A DNA stretch of 64,000 bases from Zoroaster sp. YZ-2022 (GCA_029582265.1 CM055816.1:34421049-34485048); one strand, 5' to 3'. Shown: positions 46,201-57,593, counted from the stretch's first letter. Notes: generated by a model from the sequence alone, not told the origin. Numbers and translations: made by a program.

Positions 46201-46400
46201 TTCAGTGAAAACAGGGAAAGAAAGACCTTTGCAATAATGGTGGGCATGTATTTGTAATTTTTGTTTCTGTTTCAGTCCAGCTTTCTTTCCTCTTCTTGTG
46301 GGCTTAACATTCAGTAAGCCCAGAGAACTTGCATTTTGAAATGCATCATAGGGTAGAGGATACAAGTGCCTTTGTTGTTTCACAGTGTCATTGATTAGTA
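43242..46400 (-). mobile_element. L2/CR1-like LINE, nearly full ORF2, decayed
   Basis: On minus it contains an ORF2 with APE endonuclease and reverse transcriptase. The 3' UTR has AGCGCCTTTTGAGCAAACTT and TTAGGCGCTTTATAAAT, and the tail is (TTGA)n (43242-43258 on plus as TTCAATCAATCAATCAAA). The GCGCC-TTTTGAGC ... GGCGCTT-TATAAAT layout is typical of L2/CR1-like 3' ends. The 5' limit is uncertain. Confidence 0.85.
43284..46380 (-). pseudogene. L2/CR1-like ORF2, endonuclease/reverse transcriptase with frameshifts
   Basis: Pieces: a basic N-terminal stretch (NVKPTRRGKKAGLKQKQK, 46383 frame), the endonuclease start (LSLFSLNCQSVKSKSTQG, 46247 frame), then after a frame change at about 45965 the main part (45972-44218) with VIVGDLNLHLDD, THSRGHTLDVVI, DHISDHRLI, ALLRVHNDIMWTMEKQGITI and LDLSAAFDTIDHNVLL. 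A further frame change near 44280 in a C6 run precedes YADDIQIYT and the C-terminal LHWLPIQQRIDFKVIILMFK. In the endonuclease the normal Thr-Glu-Thr-Trp is ALTKTWL (Glu to Lys), removing a metal ligand. In RT block 4 the usual PQGS is PQWS. The element is inactive. Confidence 0.88.
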
Positions 46401-46985
46401 AGAGTGCTTCTCTTGTATAGATCCGTGAGTGGGCTCCTTAAGAAACTCCATAAAGAGGTAGTTAGATAACAATTGCAGTACACACAATAGGACATTAGTG
46501 GTCACTGTCCAACTGTAGACTATGTGCATGTTGAAATGGCTGAATCAGTAATGGCTGTATGAAGTAGTGCAATAAATGAAATGCAAACGAAAATCCGGTT
46601 TGAGAGATGTCCAATCCAAATCACAGCAGGAATTAGCCCAAAGAATCACTGATGATTAACAATCAACAATCAACATCAGCGACATTTGGCAACCTATACT
46701 ACAGACTGAAGGATCTTCTATATCCAAAGTCCATAACCCACCCCAGACTGAGGGATCCCCTATATCCTAAGTCAACCACCCTCCTTCCCCTGTGCTTGTT
46801 AACAACTGATTCAGTTCAGTGAGCACACACTCCTCTCCCCCAACCCCTATGATCCTAGTCTCATAGTCTCACAGTTTCCCGCCTGCGCGCCTCAACGAAC
46901 TAATCCTCCAGCATCCATTCATGGGATGATCCTCCAGCAGTCTACTTAAGCAGCAGCATTTTCCAGAGTCCGGCATTCTCCTGAG
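46401..46985. other. Probable 5' region of the L2-like LINE or unrelated flank
   Basis: CAGACTGAAGGATCTTCTAT (about 46702) and CAGACTGAGGGATCCCCTAT (about 46744) form a 42-bp tandem duplication. No gene. Confidence 0.35.
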
Positions 46986-47098
46986 AACGATCAGACCATA
47001 CTGATCGAAACGTCGAGTTGTACCCCCAGTTCTTTTCAGAACTAATTACTACTCAATTGAGATTCCACATGGTGTCACCGCAATTAGTCTTACTTAAC
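46968..47098 (+). repeat. R2 repeat, longest single copy with ribozyme-like head
   Basis: TCTCCTGAGAACGATCAGAC, CATACTGATCGAAACGTCGA and GTTGTACCCCCAGTTCTTTT lead into the usual R2 body. The head contains CTGA, a perfect GATCAG/CTGATC hairpin and GAAAC in order, reminiscent of a hammerhead core (CUGANGA - helix II - GAAA). The A/G positions deviate (GAA for NGA). Such heads are known in Penelope-like elements and retrozymes. Confidence 0.6.
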
Positions 47099-47295
47099 AA
47101 TCAACATGATGACAAATTTATTCAAGTGTAGTGCATGGTGCTTGTAGAATGGTGAAGTTTTTACAGAGCACAGATGAGAGTGCAGCCTCACAGCGCACAT
47201 AGTATAGTATAGGCAACTCCCCCGCTACCTCTCACCCTTCTGACCCTCTTCCAAAACCCAAATCTCTAGCACTCTTCACGAAATATAACACTCAC

Positions 47296-47413
47296 CTGCT
47301 AGCTTTTTGTATATGACTAAACACCAGTAAACACCACTGCCCCCAATCACAATTAAGAAACATCCGTCCACTGCCAACTCCGATACAGATCCATATTTGC
47401 GCCATACCTCCAG
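47296..47413 (-). pseudogene. Broken tandem copy of the transmembrane exon
   Basis: It has the same acceptor (CTCTCAG) and donor (GTGAGT) as the 47.6-kb exon, but is 118 bp instead of 120. The net 2-bp loss shifts the frame after GGMAQIWICIGVGSG into a reading that stops at the donor. Confidence 0.5.
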
Positions 47414-47605
47414 CTGAGAGAGGTTAAAGACAAAGAAATTCACATTCTATGAACAATAACACGATTTAGACAGCGTAGTTTCTTTTCTAACCAGGAAAAT
47501 GACTTGCAATAAGCCATACTAAAATATTAATGTACCGGGTACCGTATTCATCCTCAAACTTTGACTTTTATCTAAAAAAAACTCTTCACGAAATATAACA
47601 CTCAC

Positions 47606-47725
47606 CTGCTGGCTTTTTGTATATGACTAAACACCAGTAAACACCACCACCACTGCCCCCAATCACAATTAAGAGACATCCACTGCCAACTCCGATATAG
47701 ATCCATATTTGCACCATACCTCCAG
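47606..47725 (-). CDS. Exon encoding a single transmembrane segment
   Basis: On minus, acceptor AGCCTCTCTCAG precedes a 120-bp exon that ends at donor GTGAGT. The phase is symmetric (1-1), so it can be skipped or duplicated without shifting the frame. The reading is GGMVQIWIYIGVGSGCLLIV, IGGSGGGVYWCLVIYKKPA: about 27 mostly hydrophobic residues with Gly-rich centre, then Lys-Lys, as in type I membrane proteins. A tandem copy lies next to it. A second unrelated-sequence TM exon is at 12.8 kb. The gene is not recognised. Confidence 0.55.
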
Positions 47726-47888
47726 CTGAGAGAGGCTAAAGACAAATAAATTCACATTCGGTGAACAATAATACGATTTAGACTGCGTAGTTTCTTTTCT
47801 AACAAGGAAAAGACTTGCAATAAGCCATACTAAAATATTATGTACCGGGTATTCATCCTCAAACTTTGACTTTTATCTAAAAAAACTA

Positions 47889-48025
47889 ATTAATGAAATA
47901 TTGAAACTTTCATCTAAGAAAAACAATTATTATAATAATATAATAACTGTAGCTGGTTGTTTTGTATTTATTTTCAATGTCTTCATTGGATTTAAAATCC
48001 TAAAAGTTAAAGCAAAACACTGAAC
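47889..48025. other. Non-coding flank
   Basis: No feature. Confidence 0.3.
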
Positions 48026-48027
48026 TA

Positions 48028-48254
48028 TACTGAGAATCAAAAGAAACTTATCAAATCTTTGGAATGACACTCCTCCACGGAAAAAGGACAAATATTTGAA
48101 CACGGGTACATTTCAGTAATTTTTACTTACGGTAGCACATGTCAATAAACAAGATTACTGTAGTTTACCTGTGTTCAAATATTTGTCATTTTTCCGTGGA
48201 GGATTTGAATGAGTGTCCCTCCAAAGATTTATAAGTTTCTTTTGATGCTCAGTA
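48028..48254. mobile_element. Foldback MITE, mariner-like, TA duplication
   Basis: TACTGAGAATCAAAAGAAAC and TTATCAAATCTTTGGA mirrored at the right end, TA outside both. The inner arms (CCTCCACGGAAAAA, GGACAAATATTTGAACAC) are also inverted. The termini share ACTGA-x-CAAAAGAAAC with the 5.5-kb MITE. Confidence 0.9.
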
Positions 48255-50630
48255 TATATATTCGTAAGACGCGATCAAAACAAATTTAAAAAAATATATA
48301 TAACTGCTCAAATGAAAAACTTGTTTTAAATACATATGTATATATATTCTCAGTCTAATAAAATATAAATTCCTGATCAGTCAATGCGGAAATAATAAAA
48401 TATTTTTAATAACAAATAGAATATAAGTATAAATGTGCAAAAATAATCTGAAAGCTGATACATTTGGATGAATAGTTGATTGCTACAAAGCAGATGAATG
48501 AGAGTGTGAATTTGAAAATGCAAGAAAAAGTTATTAAAAGTGGTGTCATACACAAAAATATGAACATTTATTGCTGAGCAAAATGATGTAGTATTAACCC
48601 AGTTAATGATTATGATGAACATTTTTGACCAGAATATATTGTCAATGAAACCTTTCCATTACCCCTACCATTTCTGATGCAGTGATATTTCACTCAAAGC
48701 TTGCACCCCGATATAAATATTACTCTTAAAGGAAGAGTAAAGTTCAGAGAGAGTGCAACGTTAAGAGAAAATTAAGAAACATTTTGGCACAAATATTCAA
48801 GACACAAACAATGACATGGACAATAAACTGCCCTGTCTTTCATCATCTGTGCAATAGGGTTAGTTTAAGTTAATTCCGGTCCAAATTATAATTAAGCACA
48901 TTACCCTTTAGCACGTGTTTAAGAGTGAATGGGCAATTCAGGGTTAACATTATGATTAATTGATTAACAGCTGTGTTAATTTTAGGGGAAAACTATTAGT
49001 TCAATATTATTTGTATTAATATTTTTAATGCTAACCGAAAATGAGTAGTGAAATGTTAATTATTAATTCCAGTTCAAATTATAATTAAGCATATTACCTT
49101 TTAGCACGTGTTTAAGAGTGAATTAGCAATTCAGGGTTAACATTATGTGTTAATTTTAAGAGAAAAACTATTAGTTCAATATTGTTTGTATTAATATTTG
49201 GAATGCTAACCGTAAATGAGTGCCAAGTATTGAAATGTTAATTATTAGATGAAACATACAAATGAAATTATATGAAATGGAAATTTGATGAATTTCATGG
49301 CAGTATTTTAACCTTTAAAGTCATCTTTAATTAGATAACCAACACACTGAGTCATTTAAATGAAATAACACTTCCTTTTTAGACTTTTGTTTTTTCCGTT
49401 CAGAACTGGAACTTCCATTAAATTTATTCACAGTGCTATTGTTACAGAAGTAAGAGACATCTCGGGAAAACTGGGAAATAAAAAAAGGGGTTTGGTATGA
49501 CAGAGTCTGAAAACAAGTATGTAACGGACAATCATAAAAACATCTATAAAACAGCAACAATAATTTAATTTTTTTTTAATCATTATTTTAGGATTCGTGC
49601 AGTAAAAGATGGACTTCAAAGAAAAGAGTATGAATGAGAAATAAGATTTACATGTAGATAAGGGGAAATTAGAGTCAGACTGAGAACTAGAAAGAAAAAA
49701 TACAAATGAGTCGTTTTTTATGATTACGAACATAAGCTGAAAGTAAACCGCATATTCCGTCAGACTTTTGTAAGCACATTTGTAGAGAAGGGAACTGAAA
49801 TTTTAATAAAGGGAATTAGGAGATAAAACATCCGGTACAAAGAGTCGCCACTGAATCATATGATTTTACCAATATCAATATCTTAACGAGTAGCAAAATG
49901 ATCAAATGACCCAATGCATTGGCGAATATAATGCCTACCTATGAAATTAAATGACCCTGGTAAAGATTTCACAAACATTTTTTACTTGGTTGCACTATTT
50001 CATTTCATTATTTCAGACACGGAGTTAGATACATCCAATCCCATATACCAAATAAAATTTGATGTTGTCAACAGAGGGCACCATTCAAAGCCCATGTAAT
50101 TTCAGTTATCATTTCCTGGTTAACCTTTGCTCCACGCCTTGTTTGTGTTTTGATGAGTCTAAACATCACCAGTGAGATACATGTATTTCATTTTTTTTAT
50201 TTATAGCAACCACAGACACTTTCCCCGTGTTGGGTCTGTGTATACATGTAGTAACTGGCCTGAAGTAGTCTGGTTCAATTAGAAAAACTTAAAAGGCTTT
50301 AGATTTGTATATAAACAACTATAAATAATAGGAATAAGAAGTTACAGAACATGAAATTTAAATTGCCTTTAAAATTTGTACACATCTTTCTTTGGGATTA
50401 CTAATAATGTTTGTTTGTGCATGATACTACATGCAACTAATAAATAAATTTGACCAATTTCGTGTGCAAGTTGCAGAACCTGAAATTACAGAATCTGTAA
50501 GTTACAGAACCTGAAATTTAGATTGCCTTTAAAATTCGTACAGATCTTTCTTTGGGATTACTAATGTTTGTTCGTGCATGATACTACATGCCACTAATAA
50601 ATAAATTTGACCAATTTCGTGTGCAAGTTC
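48255..50630. other. Non-coding, AT-rich, with local duplications
   Basis: A roughly 180-bp direct duplication covers about 48882-49035 and 49065-49215 (TTCAAATTATAATTAAGCAT, ACCTTTTAGCACGTGTTTAA). Another, about 115 bp, covers 50343-50475 and 50503-50630 (CTTTCTTTGGGATTACTAAT). No exon supported. Confidence 0.6.
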
Positions 50631-50634
50631 ACAC

Positions 50635-50949
50635 TCAAGATACAGTGATGTATTTATACCTTTTGTTTTTGTTTAATATGTGAAGAGCATCGCTTCGGTG
50701 TTTACATTTTTTGCAAATCATCCTTGTTTGCTTAGTTGTGTATGTAGGGTTTTTCCTTGTTGTCAGAATATCGTCTTTGCCTAGCATATTCTGACCAGGG
50801 CTAGTCGGCCTTTTTTTTTTACAATCATTGTTCCTTGTTATTTTATATTGAATTGTTCTACCATGTATTTTGTTTTCTTGTTTACACTGATGTGTCACTG
50901 TGCCATGAGCGTCTCTTTTGACGGATACCGACGCATTACAAATGTTCAT
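50635..50949 (-). other. Lys-rich open frame, unassigned
   Basis: 104 residues on minus with a possible C-x2-C pair (MICKKCKHRSD). No known domain, no clear splice sites or promoter. It may be chance in AT-rich DNA. Confidence 0.15.
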
Positions 50950-50953
50950 TATT

Positions 50954-51118
50954 AGGTGTTCGAGCTACAGCGTGAACACCTCTTGTTTTTGTTCGTTTTT
51001 TTTTTTTTTTAGGTGTTCGGGTATGTACCCGAAACACCTATTGTTTTTATACGTTTTTTTTTTAGGTGTTCGGGTATATGCCCAAAACACCTCTTGTTTT
51101 TGTTCGTTGTTTTAAATA
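50954..51118 (+). repeat. Three hairpin units, AGGTGTTCG...CGAACACCT
   Basis: Units begin at 50954, 51011 and 51064, period 53-57 bp. Each has a self-complementary AGGTGTT(T)CGGGTA/TACCCGAAACACCT core followed by CTTGTTTTTGTTCG and a T run. Confidence 0.9.
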
Positions 51119-51128
51119 TTTTTTCTTT

Positions 51129-51131
<3 letters not shown>

Positions 51132-51161
<30 letters not shown>

Positions 51162-51441
51162 CTTCTTCTTCTTCTTCTTCTTCTTCTTCTTCTTCTTCTT
51201 CTTCTTCTTCTTCTTCTTCTTCTTCTTCTTCTTCTTCTTCTTCTTCTTCTTCTTCTTCTTCTTCTTCTTCTTCTTCTTCTTCTTCTTCTTCTTCTTCTTC
51301 TTCTTCTTCTTCTTCTTCTTCTTCTTCTTCTTCTTCTTCTTCTTCTTCTTCTTCTTCTTCTTCTTCTTCTTCTTCTTCTTCTTCTTCTTCTTCTTCTTCT
51401 TCTTCTTCTTCTTCTTCTTCTTCTTCTTCTTCTTCTTCTTC
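51132..51441. repeat. (CTT)n microsatellite, about 103 units
   Basis: Uninterrupted TTC/CTT triplets over 310 bp. Poly-Phe, poly-Leu, poly-Ser and complementary poly-Glu/Lys/Arg frames are artefacts. Confidence 0.98.
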
Positions 51442-51544
51442 CTCGCGACTGTCCGGTAACAAACACATACTATCAAACTTCACATGAACTTGAAACTTGG
51501 CATGTACTTAGAACTTAACAAGTAGATGAAACTCCAGTTGTGAG

Positions 51545-52562
51545 TGACCCCGATTTGACCTTACTTCCTGTCCAAACCGGAAGTCAAAGTTTAATATTAA
51601 AAAAATCATATCTCAACAACCACAACAGGTAAATGGAAATTTTTTGCACTATTGTATAGATTGTTAATTGTCGAAAAATATTTACAAAACATGACCCCAA
51701 TTTGACCTTACTTCCTGTCCAAACCGGAAGTCAAAGTTTAACATTTAAAAAAAATCATATCTCAACAACCACAAGAGGTAAATTCACAATTTTTGTACCA
51801 TTGTACAGATCGTTAATTGTCAAAAAATATTTACACAAAGGTGACCCCAATTTGACCTTACTTCCTGTCCAAACCGGAAGTCAAAATTTAACATTTAAAA
51901 ATATCATATCTCAACAACCACAAGAGGTAAATTCACAATTGTTGTACCATTGTACAGATCGTTAATTGTCAAAAAATATTTACAAAAAGGTGACCCCAAT
52001 TTGACCTTACTTCCTGTCCAAACCGGAAGTCAAAGTTTAATATTAAAAAAAAGCATATCTCAACAACCACAAGAGGTAAATTCACAATTTTTGTACCATT
52101 GTACAGATCGTTAATTGTCGAAAAATATTTACGAAAAGGTGACCCCAATTTGACCTTACTTCCTGTCCAAACCGGAAGTCAAAGTTTAATATTAAAAAAA
52201 AAATCATATCTCAACAACCACAAGAGGTAAATTCACAATTTATGTACCATTATACAGATTGTTAATTGTCGAAAAATATTTACACAAAGGTGACCCCAAT
52301 TTGACCTTACTTCCTGTCCAAACCGGAAGTCAAAGTTTAATATTTACAAAAATCATATCTCAACAACCACAAGAGGTAATTCACAATTTTTGTACCATTG
52401 TACAGATCGTTAATTGTCAAAAATATTTACAAAAGATGACCCCAATTTGACCTTTACTTCCTGTCCTAAATTGGAAGTAAGAGTTTAATATTTAAAAGAA
52501 AATCTTCCACAAGAGGTAAATTCACAATCTTTGCACCGTTGTACAGTTCGTTATTTGTCAAA
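51545..52562 (+). repeat. Seven-unit tandem array, period about 149 bp
   Basis: Units start (TGACCCC) at 51545, 51692, 51842, 51991, 52140, 52291 and 52437. Each has AATTTGACCTTACTTCCTGT, CCAAACCGGAAGTCAAAGTT, ATCTCAACAACCACAAGAGG and TACAGATCGTTAATTGTC. The outer units are the most diverged, as expected when array length changes by internal exchange. Confidence 0.97.
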
Positions 52563-52590
52563 TCACTGCCCTGACAAAACTCGAACACCT

Positions 52591-53812
52591 ACACTGTATG
52601 TGTTTGTAATATCACAAACACTGCCGTCTAGTTATTATTATTATTATGCACTTTCACATGAGTAAACTGTGATTTTGAAATGATGCTTTGTAAGAATATG
52701 AAAATACCATGGATGTGGCCGAATATATGCAGTTGCATAGGTTCAGAATGTCATTGCATATAATGATGGAAAGTGGTTATTATTTTTTGTTTCTTTGCGA
52801 GTTCATTGAAGTTGATGGTAACAGATTACATCCCTCAACATTTCATTAAAGAGAAGGTACAGCATTGGTAATATTAGCAAAACTGTTTCTAAGTGTATGT
52901 GTTATCAAGATATGCATACATTGTACATTAAACAAAACATGTGAAAGTTTAATCTTATTACGTAATGTGTTGTTCACGAGAACATAGTGAGAATGTATTT
53001 AGATATCAAAGACTCCTTCTAATGTGGAATGTAAGAAAGAGTACTCAGAAAATTTTCACTTTTCTTAAAAAATGACAGTAACTGAGACAAACATTTCTAG
53101 AGGGAAGAAAAATACTATCATTGGCTTTACATTAATTAATGTTTACATTCACATTCCACTATTTAGTTATTTGTGAATTATTAATCCTGAACCTTTATAT
53201 AAACATGCGGTATAGCATCATGAAGTGAATTGCTATGAGCATTATGCAGCATGCATAGCGAAATGATCAGTGATATATAGAATTAATACATGTACATGTA
53301 TATTATAGTTTTGACAATGATTTCAGCATTTAGATTTTTCGGTTTGCTTTGTTTTGCTTCTTATCATCAATAATTTAACCATCTTTTGTGGAAACACAAC
53401 TGACAACTTGAAAACCATTTTATTCAGTTTGATTGGAACGTTATGCTTTATATTTCCCTGTACATGTATATGTTGGAAGAGAGTTTTTGTGTGAGCTTAA
53501 TCGTTTAGTTGTTATGGATACTTAATTAAAAAATACATAAAATAAAGGGGAGACGATGCGTTCAGTTGGTTGAAACCCACGATATTTTCAAAATTCAAAG
53601 TTAGTGTTATGTTTTTGTTATATAAAAAAATGGGTTAAAATCCCCAAAATGTTGTAACTTTGCGATTTGCAAAAATCTGAGCCCAAGAATGGCGTTACAC
53701 TGATTTATACAGGCCATGCAAAAGCCCCCTTCCATTGCCTATACAAACTGACCCATAATGCAACATATTCATACCAGTGTTAAAGAATAATTTGAACATT
53801 TTTAACCAATTA
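52591..53812. other. Non-coding, AT-rich
   Basis: Nothing supported beyond scattered ACATGTACATGTAT words (about 53290 and 53460). Confidence 0.4.
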
Positions 53813-53814
53813 TA

Positions 53815-54079
53815 CACTGTAAAAATGGTGTTTAGAATTTAAACACACGCAAAATAAACGCGTTTAGGAATGCGTTTAAATACTACACGGCCATCCTCTG
53901 TACATGTCACAAACGTGCTTAGCTTTTTGACACTTGTTCAAATGATATTTAGCATTCAAACACACATTACAGAAAAGAACAATCTGAACAATGTTTTAGG
54001 CTAAGCATGCATGTGAAAAAAGTGAGTACAAGCTTAGCGTTTAGAAATGTGTTTGGATTCTAAACACCACTTTTACAGT
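53815..54079. mobile_element. MITE with CACTGTAAAAATGGTGTTTA ends
   Basis: Left CACTGTAAAAATGGTGTTTA, right complement AACACCACTTTTACAGT. Interior words ACACACGCAAAATAAACGCG and AAGCTTAGCGTTTAGAAATG are also inversely related. CACTG termini suggest CMC/Chapaev- or Transib-type origin. The last base pair is changed on the right. No coding. Confidence 0.75.
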
Positions 54080-54461
54080 TTAATCGTCAGTTTTCTGCTT
54101 TTTTTCCCTACTGTTTTTGCTGGTGACAGGCATCAGATATAATGCAATACTATAAAAACCAAACAGAAGTACAACCAACAGAAGTACATTATACAGCTCA
54201 TATTGGTTGTTTTAAGCAGGTTGAACAATTAGGATACGAGGATACAAACTTAACTAATTAAAACAAATTTTTTTTTTTAAATATTTTTGCTTAAAATCTG
54301 AATTGGAAGTGAAAACCCTTTAAACCATGGGCAAAAAGATGATACACAATATGAGGCAAAAAGTTGAAAATGTTCAAATGATTCAATGATCTTGTCACAG
54401 CAGGTTTTGAGGCAAGGTGCAATTTAAATGTTACTTGTTGAGATAACGGGTATTTACTCAC
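54080..54461. other. Non-coding
   Basis: No feature. Confidence 0.35.
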
Positions 54462-54493
54462 CAAATTTCCCATTTGTTTCCTGGGGAACCAAT
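54462..54493 (-). CDS. Possible 32-bp micro-exon
   Basis: On minus, GTTATGTTTGCAG precedes ATTGGTTCCCCAGGAAACAA plus ATGGGAAATTTG, followed by donor GTGAGTAA. Both splice words are near consensus. All that can be said of the product is a short polar peptide. It is listed because it lies on the strand and in the interval of the inferred membrane-protein gene. Confidence 0.22.
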
Positions 54494-57400
54494 CTGCAAA
54501 CATAACATCATTAAACAAGTTTTCATTAAAGTACAATGCTTTCGAAATACCTGTATTGGACAATTTGTTGGACTTTTTGTCTTCATCGGTCTAAAATTCA
54601 CTTTTAGAAAATCTGGCCAGTGAAAATATAAAAATTAACTCCATCAAAGGCCTATTTATTGGTGTAACATTTAAGATTAATTCGGAATGATTTTGAGAAG
54701 GGACGCTTTGTGTGGAAGCATATTGCGAATAATTATGTCTTGTTATAATAACATTAAGCCTATTTTTATTTCTACTTTTTTGAAATCCTACTGCATAACA
54801 TCACCCAACTGACAAACACATCGCCCCTTTAAATTGTAAAGAAAATGATGACAACTACATGTATCCTTTCGTAAAGAGTATAATTGTATCAATTACAAAT
54901 AGTGAATATTCTAAGTATCAGTATCCTTGAAAATTCAAATTATGTGATAATTCAAAGCAATGTTTGAAAGGTAGAAAAGTGACTCACCCTTTCAAAGTTT
55001 CACCGAGAGTTCTTAAATGCTGATGTTTAATTGCGGATGGATGTTTTCATGATGGCCTTCAATGGTTGTCAACATTCATTCATCATACTTTGTTTCTGTA
55101 CTTCAAAATGAATCCTAGTTTTCATCCGTATTAAAAAAATGCAGCAGTCCAGTAGTTCGTGAATTTTGATTTGTTCATGGTATAAGTACAAGCACAAGGC
55201 TCGGGTCAATTTGTAAAGCAAAACAAAGCAAACCCTGTTAATTTATGCTTAGGTGTTACTTGTCAATCTACTACATGGTCTTGGTGTTCGCTACTCGGTG
55301 CCTAGAAGTGTAAGCAGGAGCGGATCTAGATTTTTTATTTATTTATTTTTTTTTTTTTTGGGGGGGGGGACCAGACTTGAGTGGGGGAGGGGCACCTCCA
55401 AAGAGTCAAAATCTCACAGTACCAGTACTATATTAGACAGTAAGCTCCCGGCCCTCAGATCTGATCAAGCAACAGTATACATTTGAAATTTGTTCTCCGT
55501 TCCTTTTTATTTGGTTGGTAAGTGAGATAAGTCATGGAGACAATGTTGTTATGTGGTTCGTTATAGACTTATGACATTATGATTAATGGCATTTGTCGCC
55601 GACTTTTAAAGATGTAAATGTTATGTTTATTATGGAATATCCGAGGAATTACATGTATATTTGTATGTAATTAGTTCGAGAGACAGAAATGATAAAACAA
55701 TGTATATTCCCTGCCAAAAACTACCATGGCAATTTTGTAACCCTTATCCGGGCTAAATTTCATGGATGAGTCCACAAAAAAGTACCCTCGTCACAAGAGC
55801 CCATAACTTGTGTAAAGAATATTTCATCACCAGGATAGCGAATGTTAAGTTACATTGTATTTGACCAATTATAAGTATGCATGAAAAAGTGTTTAGCAAT
55901 AATGTATGGAGAAACACATGTAATAATTATGACAACATCGAATAGTATTTTAATGTGGGCACATGCAACAAGCGTGTTGATATAGATTACAAATGTCTTC
56001 CAGTGCTAGTGATAATGATCCTGTGAATGTGTTGTAAAATTGCCTAAATGTTAGTCTTTAATTTTAGGTAAAATTCTACCAGCTCACTGACTCCTCAGTC
56101 CCACCAATGGTCCCACATTGTAACGATGCAAGCTGCCGTGTCAAATGATGATAACTTTCCCATAATAGCATGTATTTTATAGGACAATCTAAATTAATAC
56201 ATACCGGTAACATAAGCGATAGCCCAGCAAACATGCGGACTTGATTGTACCCAGCCAATTGGGACTATGATTAAATTTCAGATCCTGCCCGGGACCGGGG
56301 GAACAAAAATAATGTTTTTCAGGAAGGGAGAAGGGTTTCTCTCGAACATTTCACAGTAAAGTTTGATTTAACTGATCCGATTTTCATTAATTCCGTAATG
56401 GACATTTGAAATGCTAATCTGGAGGGGCTTTATACATGTACAATGTACATGTATAATAATGTTTGTATGGAGAGGGAAGGAGTTTAACCGTTTTGTAGCG
56501 GGGAATAGCTGTAATAATTTGCAAGGTCAACATTGTGACAACTTCTGGGGACAGTATTCAACATAGAAATGCAGAAACAAGTTTTGATAAATCTACAATA
56601 CAATGTATAGGTAAAAAGTGTGCATGGCATTTTTTGTGGTGCAATAAAATGACTGGGTTAAAGCAACATTCAGATGTTGAGGTCTGATAGTATGAACAAT
56701 GAATCACATACATGTAATGTACATACAAATGAATACCACGTTAAATATCCACCATTAGCTACCACATCCAAAGATAGTTTAGTATATTTAAAATCACTTG
56801 AACAAAACACCATTTAAATTATCGACGCTAACTGAGCAACGACATGCGGCAACAACAAGATATCATGGCTGGAAAGAAGAAATTGAATAACCCTGCAATG
56901 TTAGTAATGTTTCGGTTATTAAAAAGATTTCACGTTCAGCTTCAAAAATATCATCTTCAAAATTGGATTCTAGAAACTTTAGTGAACATTTATTATTGCC
57001 TGAAATACATGTGCAGTGTCTTTTTTTCTTTCTTCGTAGGATAGAAGTTGGAAGATTTAGTTTTTTAAGTTGTAAATGTTTCCTTATACAAAAGTTAACC
57101 CTTTTAACTAATGAAGAACTCATGCCCTTCTATTGCTGTTCTAGGGTGAACAAATGCAAGTGGTATATATATGCGAGTGACAGGGAATGGTACAGATTTA
57201 AAGCTTTTTGTTAACGTATGTTGACGTGAAAACCTTTTTAGGATAAACCTCACGGCCCCAGGTAAAGAGGGGGCCCTAAAAATCATACAGTAATTTTTTT
57301 GGTGGGCCCCATGGGATCCGATCGCCCCCCCCTGGCGAACATAGCCAGCTACGCCACTGCTAATTACCTAAAACAAAATCGACATGTCTCCCATCAACCA

Positions 57401-57593
57401 TTGTGGAATTGCAAGAGAAGAACACAGATTACATTTAGGCAAACGCTGCAAACCCATAAAACAACCATAGCGAATATAATTTGTGTGAGAAATCGAAGAA
57501 GGCATGTGCACATTATAAATACACAATACTGTGGAAGATTATTGAGTTTGACTACGGCATTAAAACCAAAATGAGTACCATTCGATTGAGTAC
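54494..57593. other. Non-coding, presumed intronic
   Basis: T14G10 junction at 55346-55369 after GCGGATCTAGA. Palindromic TACATGTACAATGTACATGT at about 56437. The GC-rich piece CAGCTACGCCACTGC (about 57345) looks like an old repeat edge. No exon supported. Confidence 0.35.

Larger units (their letters stand above)
47271..47888. repeat. Tandem duplication of 310 bp containing a transmembrane exon
   Basis: Units 47271-47580 and 47581-47888 both start ACTCTTCACGAAATATAACA and are over 90% identical. Differences include a 6-bp deletion (ACCACC) and a 4-bp insertion in unit 1. Confidence 0.95.
50954..52590 (+). mobile_element. Pearl/DINE-like (Helentron-type) composite repeat element
   Basis: Order: hairpin head AGGTGTTCGAGCTACAGCGT, two further hairpin units starting AGGTGTTCGGGTAT (51011 and 51064), (CTT)n, seven 149-bp tandem units, then an end reading ACTCGAACACCT (52577-52590 region), the inverse of the start. 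Short inverted termini, terminal hairpins, a microsatellite and a central roughly 150-bp tandem array are the layout of pearl/CvA and DINE-1 elements, considered non-autonomous Helentrons. No protein is encoded. The family assignment is an inference. Confidence 0.6.

Noticed and set aside
51013..51518. Poly-Phe, poly-Leu, poly-Arg, poly-Glu and poly-Lys frames
   Set aside because: Artefacts of the (CTT)n microsatellite.
51545..52562. CRISPR-like array
   Set aside because: Units of 149 bp are contiguous without unique spacers, and the genome is eukaryotic; this is a satellite-like array.
54291..54563. 90-residue minus-strand protein
   Set aside because: The frame runs across a good intron donor and acceptor; only the 32-bp micro-exon within it is worth keeping, at low confidence.
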